Shown here: in pieces, positions 23,110 to 32,108 of the stretch
Numbering within the stretch: position 1 is the stretch's first letter
How the letters are laid out: each line of letters starts with the position of its first letter
Source of the DNA: Desulfobulbus alkaliphilus
GTDB lineage: Bacteria; Desulfobacterota; Desulfobulbia; Desulfobulbales; Desulfobulbaceae
Length of the DNA: 47,544 nt
Assembly: GCF_016918545.1 (NCBI RefSeq)
Contig: NZ_JAFFQC010000028.1
Coordinates: 1 to 47,544 of the forward strand
Direction of reading: 5' to 3'
Position numbers and translations under genes: made by a program
Notes under the pieces: model-generated
Told to the model about the DNA's origin: nothing
Database searches by the model: none
The model's input: only the letters and a program-made list of their open reading frames with translations

Positions 23110-24528
23110 GTGGCAATCCAACCTGTCATTCTTGCCGGGGGGACTGGTTCCCGGCTCTGGCCCTTGTCCCGGGAGCTGTATCCGAAGCAGGTCATCAGCC
23201 TGACCGGAGAGTTGTCCCTGCTGCAGACCACCGTGCAGCGGGTTGCCGCTCTGGAAGGAGCGTCCGCGCCCATCATCGTGGTTGGCGAGGAGCACCGCTT
23301 CATGACCAAGAACCAGATCGAGGATCTGCAGATAGCCGATGCATTCCATATTCTCCTCGAACCCTTCGGCAAGAATACCGCCCCGGCCATCTGCGGCGCC
23401 GCTGCCTATGTGCTCAACCAGGGACGGGGCGAGGATGTCCTGCTGGTCCTTCCCGCTGATCACCTGATCATCAAGACCGAGGCCTTTGCCAGGGCGGTGA
23501 AAGAAGCCGCGGTCCTGGCCCGGCAGGGTCGGATTGTCACCTTTGGCATCGTTCCTGATCATCCGGAGACCGGCTACGGGTATATTGCCCGTGGGCAGGG
23601 ATCCGAGGTGACCGGATTTGTTGAAAAGCCGGATCAGGCTCTGGCTGAGCAATACCTGGCGCTGGGCAATTATCTGTGGAACTCGGGCATGTTCGCTTTC
23701 ACTGCCGAGGTGCTTTTCGAGGAGATGGCCCTGCATGCCCCGGAAATTGTCGCCAGCATGACCGAGGCCGTCCACCGGGGACGACCGGACGGCGTGTTTT
23801 TCCGCTTCGACGGTGCGGCCATGACATCCTGCCCCTCGGATTCCATCGATTACGCCCTCATGGAAAAGACTTCCAGGGCCGCCGTGGTGGAGGCGGATAT
23901 CGGCTGGAGCGACATAGGCTCCTGGCGCGCGCTCTGGGAGGTTGCCGATAAGGATGGCAACGGGAACGCTGTCCGCGGTGATGTGCTGCTTGAGGACGTG
24001 CATAATTCGCTGATCCGCTCCGAGCATACCCTGGTGGCGGCGGTGGGTCTTCGTGACACCATGGTGGTGGAGACCGCCGATGCGGTGCTGGTGGCGCCCA
24101 TGGACCGATCCCAGGACGTCAAGAGCATTGTCACCAGGTTGAAAAAGGAAAAACGGGGGGAGTTTCATGTCCACCGGACGGTACACCGTCCCTGGGGGAG
24201 TTATACGACCCTGGAGGTCTACGATCGTTTCCAGATCAAGCGGATCACCGTCAAGCCCGGAGAGCGATTGTCCCTGCAGATGCATCACCACCGGCACGAG
24301 CACTGGGTGGTGGTGTCCGGCACCGCCAAGGTGCAGAAAGGCGATGAGACCATCCTGCTCAAGGAGGATGAAGCCACCTATATCCCCTCCTGCACGGTGC
24401 ACCGGCTGGAAAACCCCGGGGTGATCCCTCTCGAACTCATTGAGGTGCAGATCGGCAGTTATCTGGGCGAGGACGATATTGTCCGCTTTGATGATCAGTA
24501 CGGCCGGCAGCAGAAGGAGCAGGGATAA
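23110..24528 (+). CDS. manC: Mannose-1-phosphate guanylyltransferase / mannose-6-phosphate isomerase
   Basis: A 472-residue bifunctional enzyme. The N-terminal pyrophosphorylase (LAGGTGSRLWPLSRELYPKQ, FGIVPDHPETGYGYI, FVEKP, WNSGMFAF) makes GDP-mannose; the C-terminal cupin (about 350-472, with LQMHHHRHEHWVVVSGTA and the ENPG...IEVQ motif) is the type II phosphomannose isomerase. It starts with GTG. It works with manB just upstream, and both feed exopolysaccharide or O-antigen synthesis. Confidence 0.94.
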   Translation: MAIQPVILAGGTGSRLWPLSRELYPKQVISLTGELSLLQTTVQRVAALEGASAPIIVVGEEHRFMTKNQIEDLQIADAFHILLEPFGKNTAPAICGAAAYVLNQGRGEDVLLVLPADHLIIKTEAFARAVKEAAVLARQGRIVTFGIVPDHPETGYGYIARGQGSEVTGFVEKPDQALAEQYLALGNYLWNSGMFAFTAEVLFEEMALHAPEIVASMTEAVHRGRPDGVFFRFDGAAMTSCPSDSIDYALMEKTSRAAVVEADIGWSDIGSWRALWEVADKDGNGNAVRGDVLLEDVHNSLIRSEHTLVAAVGLRDTMVVETADAVLVAPMDRSQDVKSIVTRLKKEKRGEFHVHRTVHRPWGSYTTLEVYDRFQIKRITVKPGERLSLQMHHHRHEHWVVVSGTAKVQKGDETILLKEDEATYIPSCTVHRLENPGVIPLELIEVQIGSYLGEDDIVRFDDQYGRQQKEQG

Positions 24529-24623
24529 CCGATCAGGCGTAAACGCCTACAGGCCCGGAAATTGTTCAGGAGTAACGGTCCGTTTTAGTAGCGCTATGCG
24601 GCCAGTGGCGACCGTGTCAATAT

Positions 24624-24663
24624 CCTGAATCCGTGAGCGCTGTCCAGCCGTCACGGATTCAGG
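24624..24663. mobile_element. MITE family 1, minimal 40-bp form
   Basis: Only the two ends remain: CCTGAATCCGTGAGCGCTG joined to CCAGCCGTCACGGATTCAGG. TAT flanks both sides, a possible 3-bp target duplication. The inverted ends form a hairpin between the convergent manC and PilZ genes, where it might terminate transcription. Confidence 0.85.
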
Positions 24664-24672
24664 TATGTCCTA

Positions 24673-25056
24673 TCACTCGTCTCTGGTGGGCAGGGGGTGC
24701 CTGGTGGATGCGTCGGTATGCAGGGCGTGAAAGGCGGCCACATAGCTGTCGAGAGCACGTTTATCTCGATCCGAGACGTGGAAGAATTCAACACCGTTCT
24801 GGTGGCGACCGGCTACGCTGGTCGAGTAGATGATATGTCCCATCACATCGATCAACTGGTCCTGTAATCCCAGGGTGATCATCACCTGCTGTCCCAAGGG
24901 CAGCGGTCTGTGTGTTTCCATCAGTATCCCGCCCTTACTGACATTGAGAGTCCGGGCCATGGAGTATTCTCCCTGCCGGCCTTTGGCGTCGACCACGAGG
25001 TAATCGAGCAGGTTTAACGCTTCAGGCCTGGGAAATCGTCTGCGTTCGGTGGTCAT
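24673..25056 (-). CDS. PilZ-domain protein
   Basis: A 127-residue single-domain PilZ protein, predicted to bind cyclic di-GMP. The two binding motifs are both present: RRRFPR at residues 5-10 (RxxxR) and NVSKGG at 38-43 (D/NxSxxG). The beta-barrel continues with GQQVMITLGL and GVEFFHVSD. Such proteins link c-di-GMP to motility, cellulose or adhesion; nothing in the immediate context tells which. The LapD receptor in the same window is a second c-di-GMP-responsive protein. Confidence 0.9.
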   Translation of the reverse strand: MTTERRRFPRPEALNLLDYLVVDAKGRQGEYSMARTLNVSKGGILMETHRPLPLGQQVMITLGLQDQLIDVMGHIIYSTSVAGRHQNGVEFFHVSDRDKRALDSYVAAFHALHTDASTRHPLPTRDE

Positions 25057-26220
<1,164 letters not shown>

Positions 26221-26221
<1 letters not shown>

Positions 26222-28830
26222 TGGCAGGGGCTTTCCGCTTCCACAGAGAAACGCTGGCGGAATCCTGGCGGCAAGGTGTCGGTGGCCTGGACATCCTCCA
26301 CCGCTACGCTGGGCTGGTGGATAACTTCATCGTCGAGCGCTTCACCACCGCCGAGGCGGTGCAGGCTGCCAAGGGGTCGATTGCAATCATAGCCCTGGGC
26401 GGATACGGTCGGAGCGAACTCTATCCCTCCTCGGACATCGACCTGCTCATGCTGCATGACCGGCGCGCCAGGAAGGCGATGCAGGGAGTGGCGGAGGCGT
26501 TGCTCTACCCACTCTGGGACGAGGGGTTTGAGGTTGGCCACAGTGTCCGCGGAGTCAAGGATGCGGTGGCCTTTGCCCAGGAGGATTTTCATTTTCAGGT
26601 GGCCCTGCTCGATGCCAGGCTGCTGGCTGGCTCGCAACCGCTGTTCGACGGTCTCCTTCATCGCTACCGGAAAAAGGTGCTTGATGGGCGAAGGAACAAT
26701 TTTGTCCGGACCATGGAGGCCTTCAAGGCGGAACGATGGGCCAGATTCGGCAGTCATACCTTTCTGCTCGAGCCCCACATCAAGGAAGGCAAGGGGGGGT
26801 TGCGTGATATCCAGGCCATGTTCTGGGTTGCCAAGGGCGTGTTCGGTTTGAAGGATGCCGAGGCCATGCAGTCCGCGGGCATGCTGGCAGGAGCGGATCG
26901 CCAGGCTCTGGAAGCATCCTGGTCCATGCTGGCCCGGCTGCGAATGGGATTGCACCATCTCGGGCGCAGGAAAAATGATCACCTGATCTTCGAGTTTCAG
27001 GAAGAACTGGCCACAGCCTTTGCTTATCGTGATCATGGTGGCATGCGGGCGGTGGAACATTTCATGCGGGATGTCTATAGCCACCTGCAGACGGTTTCCC
27101 TGGTCACTGATCTGTTCTTTGAGCATGTGCATGAGGTTCTGGGCATGACCAGCGGCTCCTCGGTCGAGCAGCAGCTGGAGCGTTCCATAGTCCTCCGCGG
27201 TGGGACGGTTCGTCTGGTGGACAAGGATAGCCCCCTGGAGCGTCCGTATCTGCTGATGCGGTTGTTTCTGCAGTCCGGACGGACCGGCATGCCGCTCCAC
27301 CACCGTACCCGGCGGATAATTACCGGTCATCTTGATCTGGTGAATGGTGCGTTTCGGACCTCCAGACGCGTGGCGCGGTTCTTCCTGGAACTGCTGACCG
27401 AGACTGCTGAGGTGTTCCCGGTGCTGGAAACCATGCTGGCCACCGGCCTGCTGACCCGATACCTGCCGGAATTCGCCGCTGTGGAGTCGCTGGCTCAGCA
27501 TGACCTGTATCACCTCTATACGGTGGACCGGCATCAACTGCAGACGTTGGCTGAACTGACGCGGGTGCGGCAGGAGATGCCGGAGTTGTTTGCCGAAATT
27601 CAGGAGGCGGAAGTTGTCTATCTGGCGGCGCTTATTCACGATATCGGCAAAGGGCGACAGACCGACCATTCCCTCCTGGGGGAGCAGATGGCGCTGGATA
27701 TTGGGCGACGTCTGCACTTGACCGAGGAGGGGCGCGAGACCCTGGCTTTTCTGGTCCGCTACCATCTTTATCTGCCGGAAAACGCTTTGCGTCGTGATTT
27801 CAGTGATCAGGAGTTCATCCGTCAGGCAGCGGAGTTGATCAAGACAGCCGAACGGTTGACCATGCTGTACCTGCTGACCATCGCTGATTCCAAGGCCACC
27901 GGACCTTCGGCCTGGTCAAACTGGAAAGCCAGTCTGCTGGGTGAGCTGTACCTGACCATCAAGAGTCGCCTTGAATCAGGCGGCCAGTCGTGGATGGATG
28001 AAGGAAAAGGGGAGGAACAGGGAATCAGTTGGCTGCGGGAACAGGTGCTGGCCGGATTGAACGGTCAGATTGTTGCGATAGATGTCATCAGCCTGCCTCC
28101 CGATTACCTGATGAGTTTCAGCCCGGACACGGTAGTCCGGCACCTGATTCTGCACCGTCAGGAGGCGGGCCGCCTCGGTCAGCGGATTCTGCTTTTCCCT
28201 GATAAGGGAGAGCGGTCCTGGTCCCTGTTGGTCATGGGCCGGGATCGGCCAGGGTTGCTGGCCAAGTTCTGCGGGGTGCTGGCCCTGCATAATCTCTCGG
28301 TACGCTCGGCACGGATCTTCACCTGGCCGGATGCCACGGTGGTGGATGTCCTCGAGGTCGCCCCGATGACCGGAAAAACCTTTGCCGAGCAGAACTGGGA
28401 GCGCATTGCCGAGGATTTGAACCTGGCGGTCAATTATCGTCTTGATGTCGGTTACCGGCTTCATGAAAAAATGGCTGTGCCGCTGTATGGGCATGGGTAT
28501 GGATCCGGTCGCCAGGTTCAGCATCTGGAGCGCAAGGTGCATCTTGACAACCAGAGTTCAAATCAGTTTACCCTGATCGAGGTCCATGGCAGCGATAACC
28601 CGGCAACCCTGTATCAGTTGACCCAAACCCTGGCCGATTTCGGTTTGACCATTCACCGGGCGCGCATCGCCACCGAGGTGGAACAGTTGATTGTGGTTTT
28701 TTATGTACTGACCCGGGAAGGTGGCAAACTGACCGACCCGGTCGCGATGGAAAAGGCGGAAATGACCCTGATGCACATCATCGGCGGCGAGGTGAAAAGC
28801 CTGGCCGTTGATACCCACCTGAATCCGTGA
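26221..28830 (+). CDS. glnD: PII uridylyltransferase / uridylyl-removing enzyme
   Basis: An 869-residue glutamine sensor that uridylylates PII when nitrogen is short and removes UMP when it is plentiful. Domains: nucleotidyltransferase (GGYGRSELYPSSDIDLLM), the helical PII-UTase linker (HIKEGKGGLRDIQAMFW), HD phosphohydrolase (ALIHDIGKGRQTDHS) and two C-terminal ACT domains (VMGRDRPGLLAKFCGV and EVHGSDNPATLYQLT). The ATG overlaps the glnB stop; a TTG one codon earlier is possible. The last residues Leu-Asn-Pro and the stop codon are read from the end of a minimal MITE, so the native C-terminus has been replaced or extended by a few codons. Confidence 0.95.
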
Positions 28831-28854
28831 CGGCTGAACGCTCACGGATCCAGG
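28818..28854 (+). mobile_element. MITE family 1, minimal 37-bp form overlapping the glnD stop
   Basis: CCTGAATCCGTGACGGCTG joins AACGCTCACGGATCCAGG. The left end supplies the final codons CTG AAT CCG and the TGA of glnD. It lies 72 bp upstream of glnA and could form a hairpin between the two genes. Confidence 0.87.
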
Positions 28855-28926
28855 GCAAACACAACATGAACAACATCCGGAGCAAGCCGGATTTCGTGAC
28901 AACCAACCAGAGAAAAGGAGCCAGTT

Positions 28927-30255
28927 ATGACACGAGACGAAATAATGAAAATCATCAAAGAAAAAAACGTCAATTTTTTCCGCCTGCAGTTTGTGGATAT
29001 TTTCGGGTTTTTGAAAAATATCGCCATTCCCAAAAGCCAGATCGATAAGGCCCTGGACGGTCAGATCATGTTTGACGGGTCATCCATTGAAGGGTTTGTG
29101 CGCATCAACGAGTCCGACATGTACCTGAAACCGGATTACGACACCTTCACCTTGCTCCCCTGGCGGGAAAAGGACGGTAAAAATGCCGCCCGCATCATCT
29201 GTGACGTCTACAAACCCGATGGAACACCCTTCATGGGTTGTCCGCGTAATAACCTCAAACGGGTACTGGCCGATGCCCGTGGCATGGGTTTTACCATGAA
29301 CGTGGGCACCGAGTGCGAGTTCTTCCTGTTCAGGCGCGATGAAAATGGACGCCCCACCGCGATCACCGATGATGTCACCGGCTATTTCGATGTCGAACCC
29401 GATGATAACGGTATCGACTGCCGCCGTGATATCATCGAAACCCTGGAGGCCATGGGTTATGAGATTGAGGCATCTCATCACGAGGTGGCCGAGGGTCAGC
29501 ATGAGATCAATTTCAAATATGCCGATGCCCTGGCCGCAGCCGACAACACCGTGACCTTCAAGTGGGTTGTCCGTTCCATTGCCGCCGAGTACGGTCTCCA
29601 CGCCACCTTCATGCCCAAACCGGTGTTCGGTATCAACGGTTCCGGGATGCACACCAACCAGTCGCTGTTCAACCTCGACGGCACCAACGCCTTTTTTGAT
29701 GAAAAAGGAGAATTGCAACTGAGTGAAACTGCCTATAAATACATTGCCGGGATCATGAAAAACGCCACCGGATTCTGCGCGGTCACCAATCCGTTGGTTA
29801 ACTCTTACAAGCGTCTGGTGGCCGGTTACGAGGCGCCGGTGTATGTGGCCTGGTCGGCCTCCAACCGTTCGGCGCTAGTCCGTATTCCCGCCTCCCGCGG
29901 CATGGGAACCCGGACCGAGGTGCGCTGCCCGGATCCCACCTGCAACCCGTACCTGGCCTTTGCGGTGATGCTTTCCGCGGGTCTTGACGGTGTCAAGAAC
30001 GATCTGCCGGTGCCGGCGTCTGTCAATGTCGATATCTTTGAGATGACCCCTGCCGAAAAGGTGGAGGCAGGTATTGCCAGCCTGCCGGCCAACCTTTACG
30101 AGGCGGTGCAGTCCATGAAGGCCAACCCCATTATTCAGGAAGCCCTGGGACCGCATATTTTCGAGAAGTATGTCGAAGGCAAGGAAAAAGAATGGGATTG
30201 CTTCCGTACCACCGTCACCGAGTGGGAGCTTGATAACTACCTGCGCCGGTATTGA
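28927..30255 (+). CDS. glnA: Glutamine synthetase type I (alpha subtype)
   Basis: A 442-residue enzyme that makes glutamine from glutamate, ammonia and ATP. Signatures: [23 protein letters not shown] near the N-terminus (split motif DGSSIEGF), TECEFFLF, the ATP site [23 protein letters not shown] and RIPASRG. The length and the C-terminal PANLYEAV in place of the NLYDLPPEE tyrosine region indicate the GSI-alpha form that is not adenylylated; that fits the lack of glnE nearby. A strong ribosome site (AAAAGGAG) precedes the ATG. It is placed after glnB-glnD and is probably their regulatory output. Confidence 0.95.
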   Translation: MTRDEIMKIIKEKNVNFFRLQFVDIFGFLKNIAIPKSQIDKALDGQIMFDGSSIEGFVRINESDMYLKPDYDTFTLLPWREKDGKNAARIICDVYKPDGTPFMGCPRNNLKRVLADARGMGFTMNVGTECEFFLFRRDENGRPTAITDDVTGYFDVEPDDNGIDCRRDIIETLEAMGYEIEASHHEVAEGQHEINFKYADALAAADNTVTFKWVVRSIAAEYGLHATFMPKPVFGINGSGMHTNQSLFNLDGTNAFFDEKGELQLSETAYKYIAGIMKNATGFCAVTNPLVNSYKRLVAGYEAPVYVAWSASNRSALVRIPASRGMGTRTEVRCPDPTCNPYLAFAVMLSAGLDGVKNDLPVPASVNVDIFEMTPAEKVEAGIASLPANLYEAVQSMKANPIIQEALGPHIFEKYVEGKEKEWDCFRTTVTEWELDNYLRRY

Positions 30256-30286
30256 TCGTTCTTTCCGGTAAACAACAGTAATGGAC

Positions 30287-30320
30287 AAAAGGCGGCCCCC
30301 GGATGGGCCGCCTTTTTTGT
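30287..30320 (+). terminator. Rho-independent terminator of glnA
   Basis: AAAGGCGGCCC and GGGCCGCCTTTTTTG form a GC-rich stem with a short CCGGAT loop and a run of six T residues, about 30 bp after the stop codon. Confidence 0.9.
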
Positions 30321-30336
30321 TTGCCCGATATGTCAG

Positions 30337-30435
30337 GGAAATTAGGGAAATTAGGGACACTTCCCCTATTTTCCACGCCTTGTGGAAGGTTCCTGTTTTT
30401 TTCCATAAAAATAGGGGAAGTGTCCCTAATTTCTT
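30337..30435. repeat. REP-like family 3, copy 4 (left flank of glnA fragment)
   Basis: Inverted arms TTAGGGACACTTCCCCTATT and AATAGGGGAAGTGTCCCTAA enclose TTCCACGCCTTGTGGAAGG and a T-run. The unit is almost identical to copy 5 at 30640-30730. Confidence 0.88.
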
Positions 30436-30638
30436 CCGTACCTGGCCTTTGCCGTCATGCTTTCCGCCGGTCTTGACGGCATCAAAAACGATCTGCCAGT
30501 GCCGGCATCGATCAATGTCGATATCTTTGAGATGACCCCTGCCGAGAAGGTGGAGGCCGGTATTGCCAGCCTGCCGGCCAACTTGTACGAGGCGGTGCAG
30601 TCCATGAAAGCCAACCCCATCATGCAGGAGGCCCTGGG
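30436..30638 (+). pseudogene. 203-bp fragment of a second glnA
   Basis: This fragment aligns without gaps to glnA 29947-30149. By eye I count 18 differences in 203 bp (about 91% identity), nearly all at third codon positions; only three residues differ (V to I twice, I to M once). The frame is intact through [19 protein letters not shown] to QEALG but has neither start nor stop of its own. It begins exactly where one REP-like unit ends and stops where the next begins. The synonymous pattern shows descent from a different functional glnA, not a recent copy of the adjacent gene. Confidence 0.9.
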
Positions 30639-30639
30639 G

Positions 30640-30730
30640 GGAAATTAGGGACACTTCCCCTATTTTCCACACCTTGTGGAAGGTTCCTGTTTTTTTCTAT
30701 AAAAATAGGGGAAGTGTCCCTAATTTCTTC
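30640..30730. repeat. REP-like family 3, copy 5 (right flank of glnA fragment)
   Basis: This is the same unit as copy 4, with ACACC in place of ACGCC in the inner hairpin and TCTAT for TCCAT. Confidence 0.88.
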
Positions 30731-30788
30731 GGGATTCGGGGGGATTTTCCGAAAAAACGGAACCGTATTCAAGGTTCCGGGTCAGCAC

Positions 30789-30822
30789 AAAAAAAGGCCG
30801 CTCCAATGGAGCGGCCTTCTGG
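30789..30822 (-). terminator. Rho-independent terminator of the PEP-CTERM gene
   Basis: On the minus strand AGAAGGCCGCTCC and GGAGCGGCCTTTTTTT form a perfect stem with a short loop and seven T residues, about 20 bp after the stop codon at 30841. Confidence 0.92.
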
Positions 30823-30840
30823 GCATGCGCGAGGTCAATC

Positions 30841-31677
30841 TTAGTTGTTGTGCCGCCGTCGGGCAAATCCGGCCAGCCCAAGCAGGCCACTACCGAAGAG
30901 GAGCAGGGTGCTGGGTTCAGGAATGGGAGCACCGGTGATCTCCATGCGGAGAATGTCGTTGGCACAGACCTGGGTGAACTGCATCAGCAGGTTGGAGGTG
31001 CCGTCCCATTGCATTTCAGCTAGGTCTATAGTTATGGTGAGGGTGTCCCAGCTAGTTTCTCCATGGAATACATCATATGCTATTGCCCAACTTCCTGTCT
31101 TCAGTGGTTTTTCACCTTCATCCGGGGTAAAGTAAGCATAGGGTTCTGTATCGCGAATTGTTCCAGGGTTATGATTTCCTTGTTCAATTTCAAACAAACT
31201 AGCAGTGCCCTGAACGGGATATTTTTTATTGTCAGATACGTAACTTGTATAGTCTAAGTCAACCACATAATCCCATCCCGAAAAAACAATCTCACCAACG
31301 TCGGTGTACTCGGTAGCGATAAAAAGGTCACCTAGACCCCATTTCCCAATCCCAAAATCATTACGAAAATATCCAGGGCCTTTGCTGGATATGCTGGATG
31401 CATAGATAACCAAGTCTATGGTAGTATTTTGCACGCTGTATGAATACCCATACAGGTCAAAAGCGTTACCAGTATTCAAACCCTGTCCTGTATTATCCCC
31501 GGCGTAGGAGTCCCAATTCTTGTGCTCAAAACTCGGGCGTGTAGAACCGTTAACTATATTAGAAGCGAAAAAATCAGGTCCAATGTAATTGTCTTCAATA
31601 ATGCCTGCCTGGGCGGTAGCAAGACTCCCCAGGGTCAAACCGGTAATCGCCAGTGCGGTAATCAATATTTTTTTCAT
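30841..31677 (-). CDS. PEP-CTERM sorting-domain exported protein
   Basis: A 278-residue secreted protein with a Sec signal peptide (MKKILITALAITGLTLGSLATAQA, cut after residue 24) and a C-terminal PEP-CTERM tripartite signal: IPEPSTLLLFGSGLL, a hydrophobic helix, and RRRHNN. Exosortase recognises this tail, removes it and releases the protein into the exopolysaccharide matrix. The body (residues 25-250) is rich in Asp, Tyr and Gly with predicted beta structure and no family that I recognise. No exosortase gene is in the window; the truncated EpsB_2-type transferase at the left end is of the kind associated with such systems. Codon use is more AT-rich than that of neighbours. GGAGGAAATT precedes the ATG. 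Confidence 0.92.
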   Translation of the reverse strand: MKKILITALAITGLTLGSLATAQAGIIEDNYIGPDFFASNIVNGSTRPSFEHKNWDSYAGDNTGQGLNTGNAFDLYGYSYSVQNTTIDLVIYASSISSKGPGYFRNDFGIGKWGLGDLFIATEYTDVGEIVFSGWDYVVDLDYTSYVSDNKKYPVQGTASLFEIEQGNHNPGTIRDTEPYAYFTPDEGEKPLKTGSWAIAYDVFHGETSWDTLTITIDLAEMQWDGTSNLLMQFTQVCANDILRMEITGAPIPEPSTLLLFGSGLLGLAGFARRRHNN

Positions 31678-31716
31678 AATTTCCTCCTGAGAAAGAGTTG
31701 CAGTTTACTGTTTGTC

Positions 31717-31732
31717 TTGCAAAAAAATGTCC
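31717..31732 (-). promoter_or_regulatory. Candidate sigma-54 promoter of the PEP-CTERM gene
   Basis: On the minus strand GGACA, seven T residues and GCAA place the invariant GG (31732-31731) and GC (31720-31719) ten bases apart, the exact -24/-12 geometry. The -12 side (TTTTGCAAG) is strong, the -24 side (AGGACA for TGGCAC) weaker. Transcription would begin about 30 bp before the ATG. PEP-CTERM genes in other species are known to use sigma-54 promoters. Confidence 0.55.
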
Positions 31733-31901
31733 TTCTGTTGTTTATTTTGATTGTTTGTTTGATTTTATAATGATTTCATGGTGTTGATCCCATGTCGAAA
31801 TGGTTTGAATATATTGTCTCTGCGCGAAAAGCTTGTGTTTTTAAATCGGATTTCCGGGAATTACTTATAAAATCCGCACAAGAGGAAAAACAGGCATGAT
31901 C

Positions 31902-31919
31902 TTTCCGAAATTTCGGAAA
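31902..31919. promoter_or_regulatory. Perfect 18-bp palindrome upstream of the adhesin gene
   Basis: TTTCCGAAATTTCGGAAA is a perfect palindrome about 190 bp upstream of the adhesin ATG and 225 bp upstream of the PEP-CTERM ATG, in the AT-rich divergent region. It is a candidate operator; the binding protein is unknown. Confidence 0.45.
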
Positions 31920-31996
31920 TAAATTTTAGCATGATTGCAACCAGATAATGATGCTTTGTGACTGGTCGGTTCAACCGTGTTCCTCATGTATGTCTC

Positions 31997-32040
31997 TATA
32001 ATAAACTCTAAAAGAAAAGAGACAATAGTACCATGGTACA
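31997..32040 (+). promoter_or_regulatory. Possible -10 box and GTACCATGGTAC palindrome before the adhesin gene
   Basis: A perfect TATAAT (31997-32002) without a clear -35 is followed at about 32028-32039 by the palindrome GTACCATGGTAC. The palindrome would lie just downstream of the transcription start, a natural position for a repressor or for leader control of the adhesin mRNA. Confidence 0.4.
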
Positions 32041-32108
32041 ATAGACGGTAAAGTTGTGATGTTTTACCCTGAAGTCAATTGAACATGACTTTTCTGGAGG
32101 GAAACAAA

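Noticed and set aside
23089-24402. Open frame of 437 codons on the minus strand across manC
   Set aside because: It is antisense to a complete manC and carries no motif or ribosome site.
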